Shown: positions 32,218 through 36,340 of the stretch, piece by piece
Numbering within the stretch: the first letter of the stretch is position 1
Layout of the letters: the number at the start of each line of letters is the position of its first letter
Source of the DNA: Rhodospirillales bacterium
Lineage (GTDB): Bacteria; Pseudomonadota; Alphaproteobacteria; Rhodospirillales; JANQFP01
Length of the DNA stretch: 36,340 nt
Direction of reading: 5' to 3'
NCBI GenBank assembly: GCA_028277795.1
Contig: JANQFP010000103.1
Span: 1-36,340, forward strand
Made by a program: the position numbers and the translations under genes
The notes under the pieces: generated by a model
Databases searched by the model: none
Told to the model about the DNA's origin: nothing
What the model saw: the letters and a program-made list of their open reading frames with translations, nothing else

Positions 32218-33747
32218 ATGCATGGTTCCCGTTCCGCCCTGTCCCGGCTCGCCGGCGCCGCGTTGCGCGCCGCCCGGCGCCTGGCCGTCGACCGCGGTGG
32301 CGCCGCCGCCGTGTTCCTGGCCCTGGCCACCGTCCCCCTGATCGGATTCATCGGCATCGGCACCGACACGGCGCGCGCCTTCCTGGTCAAGTCGCGCCTG
32401 TCGTCGTCCCTCGACGCGGCCGGCCTGGCCGGCGGCTGGAGCTTCTTCCTCAGCACCCGCGACGACGACGTGCGCATGTTCTTCGACGCCAACTTCCCGC
32501 CCGGCTACCTGGGCGCCACGGTCAGCGGGCCCGACATCACCGTCGACGAGGACGACGAGACCATCACCCTGACCGCCAGCGCCGCCGTGCCCACCACCTT
32601 CATGCGGCTGTTCGGCATCGACGAGGTCACCGTCGCCGCCGAAACCGAGGTGACCCGTCAGATGCAGGCGCTGGACGTGGTCCTGGCCATCGACATGTCC
32701 GGGTCCATGTCGTCCGGCGCGCCCGGCGGCGGCACCCGCATCGCCGCCGCCCGCGACGCCGCCACCGAGCTGGTCGACATCCTGTTCGGCAGTGACGAGA
32801 CCAAGGAGCTGCTCAACATCGGCCTGGTGCCGTGGAACGGCAAGGTCAACGTGACCCTCAACGGCGTGCCCTTCGACGAGACCCTGACCACCACCCAGGC
32901 GATGCCGGCCTTCGTCAATCCGGAGTCGCCGTCACCCAACCCCTTCGTTCCGCCGCCGCCCGACCCGCAGACGGTGGTCTATTTCCCCAACAACTCGCCG
33001 GTGCCGCTGCTGGAGACGCCGCCCGGCGACTGGCAGGGCTGCGTCTATTCGCGGTTCATCGACGACGCGGACCCGACCACCGACGCCGACACCCTGCTCG
33101 GCACCAGCCCGCCGCCGGGCGCCGACTGGGTCGCCTGGCAGCCCATCGGCCCCGAGGGGGAGCCGGCCAACGACGGCATCTGCAGCACCTGGCATGACGA
33201 TTGGGACCTGTCCATCGGCGTCAGCAACTCCAGCTGCCGGCGCTGCCTGGACCACGGCATCACGCCGCTGCAGAACACCAAGCAGACCATCATCGACGCC
33301 ATCGACGAGCTGACCAGCCCGACGGGCACCACCAACATCACCCAGGGCGTGGGCTGGGCCTGGCGGGTGCTGTTGCCCGAGGCCCCGTTCACCGAGGCCG
33401 TGGCCGACCCCGATTACGAGCTGCAGCGGGCCATCGTGCTGCTCACCGACGGCGAGAACTACGCCGGCTCCGGCGACGGCTACAAGACCACCTTCGGGAT
33501 CGGCGGCGGCGGCCGGCCCGAGATGGACGACCGCCTGCGGGAGATCGCCGACAACATCAAGGCGGACGGGGTGATCCTCTACGTCATCCAGTTCGCCAAT
33601 TCGGGCGGCGCCCTGCAGGCACTGCTGCAGGAGGTGGCCAGCGGGCCCGAATCGCCCTACTACCACTACGCCCCCGATTCGGCCACTTTGGCCCAGGTGT
33701 TCCGCGAGGTGGCCAACCACCTGTCCGAGCTGCGGCTGTCCAAATAG
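32218..33747 (+). CDS. TadG-like protein with von Willebrand A domain
   Basis: The 509-residue protein has a TadG-type N-terminus: a basic segment then DRGGAAAVFLALATVPLIGF (the membrane helix) and DTARAFLVKSRLSSSLDAAG. A vWA domain starts near residue 154 with an intact MIDAS motif DMSGSMS (Asp159, Ser161, Ser163). A cysteine-containing insertion (GCVYSRF, CSTWHDDW, SCRRCLDHG) breaks the vWA fold, common in alphaproteobacterial TadG-like proteins. It is probably surface-exposed through the pilus machine or periplasmic, and adhesive. It is transcribed away from the tad operon; no tadE/tadF partners are nearby. TTG 32200 is an alternative start. Confidence 0.82.
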   Translation: MHGSRSALSRLAGAALRAARRLAVDRGGAAAVFLALATVPLIGFIGIGTDTARAFLVKSRLSSSLDAAGLAGGWSFFLSTRDDDVRMFFDANFPPGYLGATVSGPDITVDEDDETITLTASAAVPTTFMRLFGIDEVTVAAETEVTRQMQALDVVLAIDMSGSMSSGAPGGGTRIAAARDAATELVDILFGSDETKELLNIGLVPWNGKVNVTLNGVPFDETLTTTQAMPAFVNPESPSPNPFVPPPPDPQTVVYFPNNSPVPLLETPPGDWQGCVYSRFIDDADPTTDADTLLGTSPPPGADWVAWQPIGPEGEPANDGICSTWHDDWDLSIGVSNSSCRRCLDHGITPLQNTKQTIIDAIDELTSPTGTTNITQGVGWAWRVLLPEAPFTEAVADPDYELQRAIVLLTDGENYAGSGDGYKTTFGIGGGGRPEMDDRLREIADNIKADGVILYVIQFANSGGALQALLQEVASGPESPYYHYAPDSATLAQVFREVANHLSELRLSK

Positions 33748-33765
33748 CCGGATTTCAAGGACTAA

Positions 33766-33792
33766 GCGCGCCGGCCGAGGGGGCCGGCGCGC
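33766..33792 (+). terminator. Rho-independent terminator of the tadG-like gene
   Basis: GCGCGCCGGCC (33766-33776) pairs with GGCCGGCGCGC (33782-33792) around GAGGG in a perfect 11-bp stem, followed by GTTTGCCTTTGCTT. Confidence 0.85.
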
Positions 33793-33856
33793 GTTTGCCT
33801 TTGCTTAACGTTTTGACGCCTACGGTCTCGCCGACGGCAACGGAAAGGATCCGGCC

Positions 33857-34192
33857 ATGGCGAGAAAACAGATGTCCATCGAACCCGGCGACAGGTTCCT
33901 GCGGCAGGACGCGGTGCCCACGGTGTGGGTGGTCCGCCGCCTGCTCGACCTCCCCGACCTGCCGCCCCATCTCCATATCGTGCCCGAGAACGGCCACCGG
34001 GTGCTGACCTTCGCGGTCTCGGCGCTGCTGGACGAGCGGCTGTTCAAGCGCCTGCCCGGCAAGGCGGCCCCGCCCATGGCGGTCGCGCCCACCGAATGGG
34101 AACCGGAGCCGGACCTGCTTCCCCTCGACGCTTCCATGTCCGAGGCCCCCGGCCGCTACCCCTGGCCGCACCAGTCCCTGGCCGCCGAGTAG
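33857..34192 (+). CDS. Conserved hypothetical protein, 111 aa
   Basis: The protein begins MARKQMSIEPGDRFLRQDAV and has the segment WVVRRLLDLPDLPPHLHIVP, then RVLTFAVSALLDERLFKRLP. It is soluble and compact, with a Pro/Glu-rich tail. I recall similar short proteins in Rhodospirillales but know no function. GGAAAGGAT precedes the ATG. It stands alone between two terminators, so it is probably its own transcription unit. Confidence 0.7.
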   Translation: MARKQMSIEPGDRFLRQDAVPTVWVVRRLLDLPDLPPHLHIVPENGHRVLTFAVSALLDERLFKRLPGKAAPPMAVAPTEWEPEPDLLPLDASMSEAPGRYPWPHQSLAAE

Positions 34193-34216
34193 GCGGGGCC
34201 CTTTCCCGATCTGAGC

Positions 34217-34240
34217 GGAACGCGGTTCCTGCCGCGTTCC
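34217..34240 (+). terminator. Rho-independent terminator after the 111-aa gene
   Basis: GGAACGCGG (34217-34225) pairs with CCGCGTTCC (34232-34240) around a 6-nt loop, followed by TTGTTTCCTGTT. The rest of 34241-34344 has no gene I can support. Confidence 0.8.
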
Positions 34241-34344
34241 TTGTTTCCTGTTCCGAGCGCGCCGAAGGATGAGGCCAGGTGCACCGTGCGGCACTGGCCT
34301 CGATGGACCTCGCACCCGAGTCCAGCGCGAACTCATGACGCCGA

Positions 34345-34373
34345 TTGTGATAACTGTTAATACTTGATATCAT
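34345..34373 (+). promoter_or_regulatory. parDE promoter and candidate operator
   Basis: TTGTGA (34345-34350) and TATCAT (34368-34373) lie 17 bp apart, near the -35 and -10 consensus. The palindrome TGATATCA (34365-34372) overlaps the -10, a natural place for ParD to bind and repress its own operon. Confidence 0.5.
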
Positions 34374-34411
34374 ATCGTTCGAGCATGACCGATTGCCGAG
34401 GCGAGAGGACG

Positions 34412-34681
34412 ATGCCCCGAAGCTACGCATTGGGCGACCATTTCGAACGTTTCATCGATTCCCAGGTCAAGTCCGGGCGCTTCAACAACGCCAGCGAAGT
34501 GGTTCGCGCGGGACTCCGCCTGCTCGAGGACCGGGAACGGCCCCCGGCCCTGACCCTCGACGACCTGCGACACCTGATCCGCGAGGGAATGGGCAGCGGC
34601 CCCGGGAAGCCCGCCGACGCGGTCCTGGACCGACTTGAAGAGAAGTACCGCCGCCTTTCCGAGGGCGGCGATACCGAATGA
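34412..34681 (+). CDS. parD: ParD-type antitoxin
   Basis: The 89-residue protein is a ribbon-helix-helix antitoxin: the N-terminal strand YALGDHFERFIDSQVKSGRF and the helices NNASEVVRAGLRLLEDRERP match the ParD/CopG pattern. The C-terminal half would wrap the ParE toxin. The ATG at 34412 follows GAGAGG; an earlier in-frame ATG at 34364 lies inside the promoter region and is rejected. The TGA overlaps the parE ATG. Confidence 0.92.
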   Translation: MPRSYALGDHFERFIDSQVKSGRFNNASEVVRAGLRLLEDRERPPALTLDDLRHLIREGMGSGPGKPADAVLDRLEEKYRRLSEGGDTE

Positions 34682-34983
34682 AGGTCGTCTTATCGCCGAT
34701 CGCGGAAACCGACCTTGAAGAGATAGGCGACTACATCGCCCTTAGAAACCCGGCCCACGCGGTGACCTTCGTCCGCGAAATCCGCCAACGCTGCGACAAC
34801 ATCGCCCAGGCACCGGAAGCGGGGCCCCGTCGCGATGACGTTGCCCCGGGCATTCGGATGGTCGTGCACGGGAACTACCTCGTGTTCTACCGGATCCTGG
34901 CGGACCAAATCCGGATTGAGCGTGTGCTGCACGGAGCCCGCGACATCGTCCGGCTGCTCGGAGACGAAAACCAGTCATCGTGA
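34678..34983 (+). CDS. parE: ParE-type toxin
   Basis: The 101-residue RelE/ParE-superfamily protein reads MKVVLSPIAETDLEEIGDYI, then FVREIRQRCDNIAQAPEAGP and NYLVFYRILADQIRIERVLH followed by GARDI, the typical ParE order. ParE toxins inhibit DNA gyrase. It is intact with no frameshift and is coupled to parD by an ATGA overlap. In contrast to the VapC pair at 19602, this module looks functional. Confidence 0.92.
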   Translation: MKVVLSPIAETDLEEIGDYIALRNPAHAVTFVREIRQRCDNIAQAPEAGPRRDDVAPGIRMVVHGNYLVFYRILADQIRIERVLHGARDIVRLLGDENQSS

Positions 34984-35053
34984 AACCGCCAAGCCTTCCA
35001 CAAGGCGCTTCGGGTCCTGGGACCGGTATCCTGCCGGTAGACGCCGTCGGCGG

Positions 35054-36148
35054 TTACGGGGTGCAGACGTAGTAGTAGTTCTGGGGGTCGTGGTCGAGTT
35101 CGTGGACCTCGACCGCGGTGAATCCCGCCTCGCCGAAATAGCGTTCCGCCGTTTCGCGCCCCCACATGGCCCCCAGGCCCTCGCCGCCCTGGGCCAAAGA
35201 CACTGTCATGCAGTGCATGCACGAGACGGTGTAGAGGAAGGTGCCGAGGGCGTGGTCACGGTCGCCGTGATGGTGGCTTGAGCCCTTGATGTCCTGGGCC
35301 AGATACACCCCACCAGGCGCCAGGGCGCGCCGGATGCCCTTGAGCACGTTGAGGGGCTGGGCCTGGTCGTGGACGGCGTCGAAGGTGGCGACGAAGTCGA
35401 AGGCGCCGGCCTCGGCGGTGCGATCGAAATCGCTCAGGTCGCGGGCCTCGAAAACGACGTTGCCGAGGCCGCACGCCCGCGCCTCGCCGCGGGCCCAGGC
35501 GATGGCGTCTTCGGACAGGTCGTAGCCGACGAACCGGCTGTTAGGGAAGGCCTCCGCCATCAGCATCAGCGCACGGCCCCGCCCGCACCCCACGTCGAGC
35601 ACGCGGATTCCCGCCTCCAGCCGTTGCGGGAGGCCCGGAATCAACGTCAGGATGTGATCGATGAGCGCCGGCAGGATGGTCTGGCCGCTGTCTTCGGCCA
35701 TCACCTCGTGAAACCGGGTGAACCGCTCGTAGGGAACGCCGCCGCCTTCGAAAAAGCACCGCACCACATCGTCCTCGACGGCCCCGAGTCCCGGGATGTG
35801 CTGGGCGAACACGGCCAGGTTCGCCGGCGCCGAACGGGTGAGCGAGGCCGCGTGCTCGGCCGGCAGCCGGTAGGTGCCGGCGGCGCCGTCGATGTCGACC
35901 ACCCCGGCCGCCACCATGGCGCCCAGCCACTCGCGCACGTAGCGCTCGTTGAGCCCGGCCCGCTCGGCGAGGCCGGCGCTGGACAGGGGCGGCGCCTTGT
36001 CCATGGCATCGAACAGGCCGGTGCGATGGCCGATGGACGTCATCAGGGTGAGGGCGGCGTCGTTGTAGGCCGACAGCAGGCGCTCCTCGAAGGCCTGCGC
36101 GCGGGATGTGTCGAAGGGCGCGTCGGCGCCAGGGTGCGGGGCACTCAC
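35054..36148 (-). CDS. SAM-dependent methyltransferase with winged-helix N-domain
   Basis: The 364-residue protein has an N-terminal winged-helix dimerisation domain (LAERAGLNERYVREWLGAMV) like that of the Rv2258c-type methyltransferases, and a class I methyltransferase domain with motif I VLDVGCGRGRALML, the acidic residue in FVGYDLSEDAI, and motif III-like ALAPGGVYLAQDI. The methyl acceptor is unknown. I chose GTG 36148 because AGGAGG precedes it; an ATG at 36202 would add 18 unconvincing residues. It converges on parE with a 70-bp gap. Confidence 0.87.
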   Translation of the reverse strand: MSAPHPGADAPFDTSRAQAFEERLLSAYNDAALTLMTSIGHRTGLFDAMDKAPPLSSAGLAERAGLNERYVREWLGAMVAAGVVDIDGAAGTYRLPAEHAASLTRSAPANLAVFAQHIPGLGAVEDDVVRCFFEGGGVPYERFTRFHEVMAEDSGQTILPALIDHILTLIPGLPQRLEAGIRVLDVGCGRGRALMLMAEAFPNSRFVGYDLSEDAIAWARGEARACGLGNVVFEARDLSDFDRTAEAGAFDFVATFDAVHDQAQPLNVLKGIRRALAPGGVYLAQDIKGSSHHHGDRDHALGTFLYTVSCMHCMTVSLAQGGEGLGAMWGRETAERYFGEAGFTAVEVHELDHDPQNYYYVCTP

Positions 36149-36322
36149 GGTCGCGGATCCTCCTGTCGGGTGGAGACGATGCCGAGCCGTGGACCCTATC
36201 ATACGTCCAGGCGTTCCGGCACTTCCGAAGCGGTGTTCAGGCAGGGCAATCGAGTGAACAGCGGATAGGGAAAATTAACGGTTTGCTGATTCGACGGGAC
36301 CATCGCAGTTGGGGAGGTGGTC

Positions 36323-36340
36323 ATGTCGAACGAAGGGGAA
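36323..36340 (+). CDS. 5' end of a gene (partial)
   Basis: An ATG at 36323 is preceded by GGGGAGG at a good distance and opens a frame reading MSNEGE to the window edge. The strong ribosome site suggests a real gene, but the product cannot be told. The gap 36149-36310 otherwise shows nothing I can support. Confidence 0.5.

Noticed and set aside
34364..34411. Longer ParD start at 34364
   Set aside because: It would place the start codon inside the -10 region and lacks a ribosome site, while ATG 34412 has GAGAGG in front and starts at the conserved strand.

Overview
This is a GC-rich window, apart from a few AT-rich intergenic islands. The gene content fits a denitrifying or N2O-respiring alphaproteobacterium, probably of the Rhodospirillales type. 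That placement is inferred from a Sec-exported clade II-type nitrous oxide reductase, Caulobacter-style cpa/tad pilus genes, an LdtR-like MarR regulator and frequent ATGA start/stop overlaps; no 16S or other marker is present.

Region 1 (1-5512) is accessory in character. It holds the tail of an unknown gene, a degraded GNAT acetyltransferase, small hypotheticals, a DUF3024-like gene coupled to a SWIM zinc-finger gene, and a reverse-strand protein built from three copies of one ~150-residue domain. Between them lies a dispersed non-coding repeat family with large hairpins (copies at 91, 3362, 3485; a related element at 3327 and 5298, the latter just upstream of nosZ).

Region 2 (5378-16452) is a complete nos cluster on the + strand: an FNR/NNR-type box, nosZ, two diheme cytochromes c, a NosB-like membrane protein, nosD, nosG, nosH, nosF, nosL, nosY and a third diheme cytochrome c. 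Most genes overlap or nearly touch. NosZ would reduce N2O in the periplasm; NosG/NosH would take electrons from the quinol pool; the cytochromes would pass them on; NosD/F/Y and NosL would supply copper or sulfur for the CuZ site. There is no nosR or nosX, as expected for clade II. NosZ has an unusual ~120-residue C-terminal extension without heme, and a perfect 11-bp hairpin follows nosZ.

Region 3 (16508-22751) is mixed: a SEC-C protein, a lipoprotein esterase, a MenA/UbiA prenyltransferase, a VapBC-like pair whose toxin has an internal deletion, a DUF1579 protein, an LdtR-like MarR regulator with a palindrome upstream of its start, a TadD-like TPR lipoprotein and a small lipoprotein.

Region 4 (22921-33792) is the Flp/Tad pilus locus. 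On the - strand, flp-cpaA-cpaB-cpaC-cpaD-cpaE-cpaF-tadB-tadC ends at a strong terminator. A divergent tadG-like vWA gene reads from the same AT-rich intergenic island. CpaF carries a duplicated N-terminal helical domain. Region 5 (33857-36340) holds a small hypothetical, a ParDE toxin-antitoxin pair with its promoter, a winged-helix SAM methyltransferase and the first codons of another gene.
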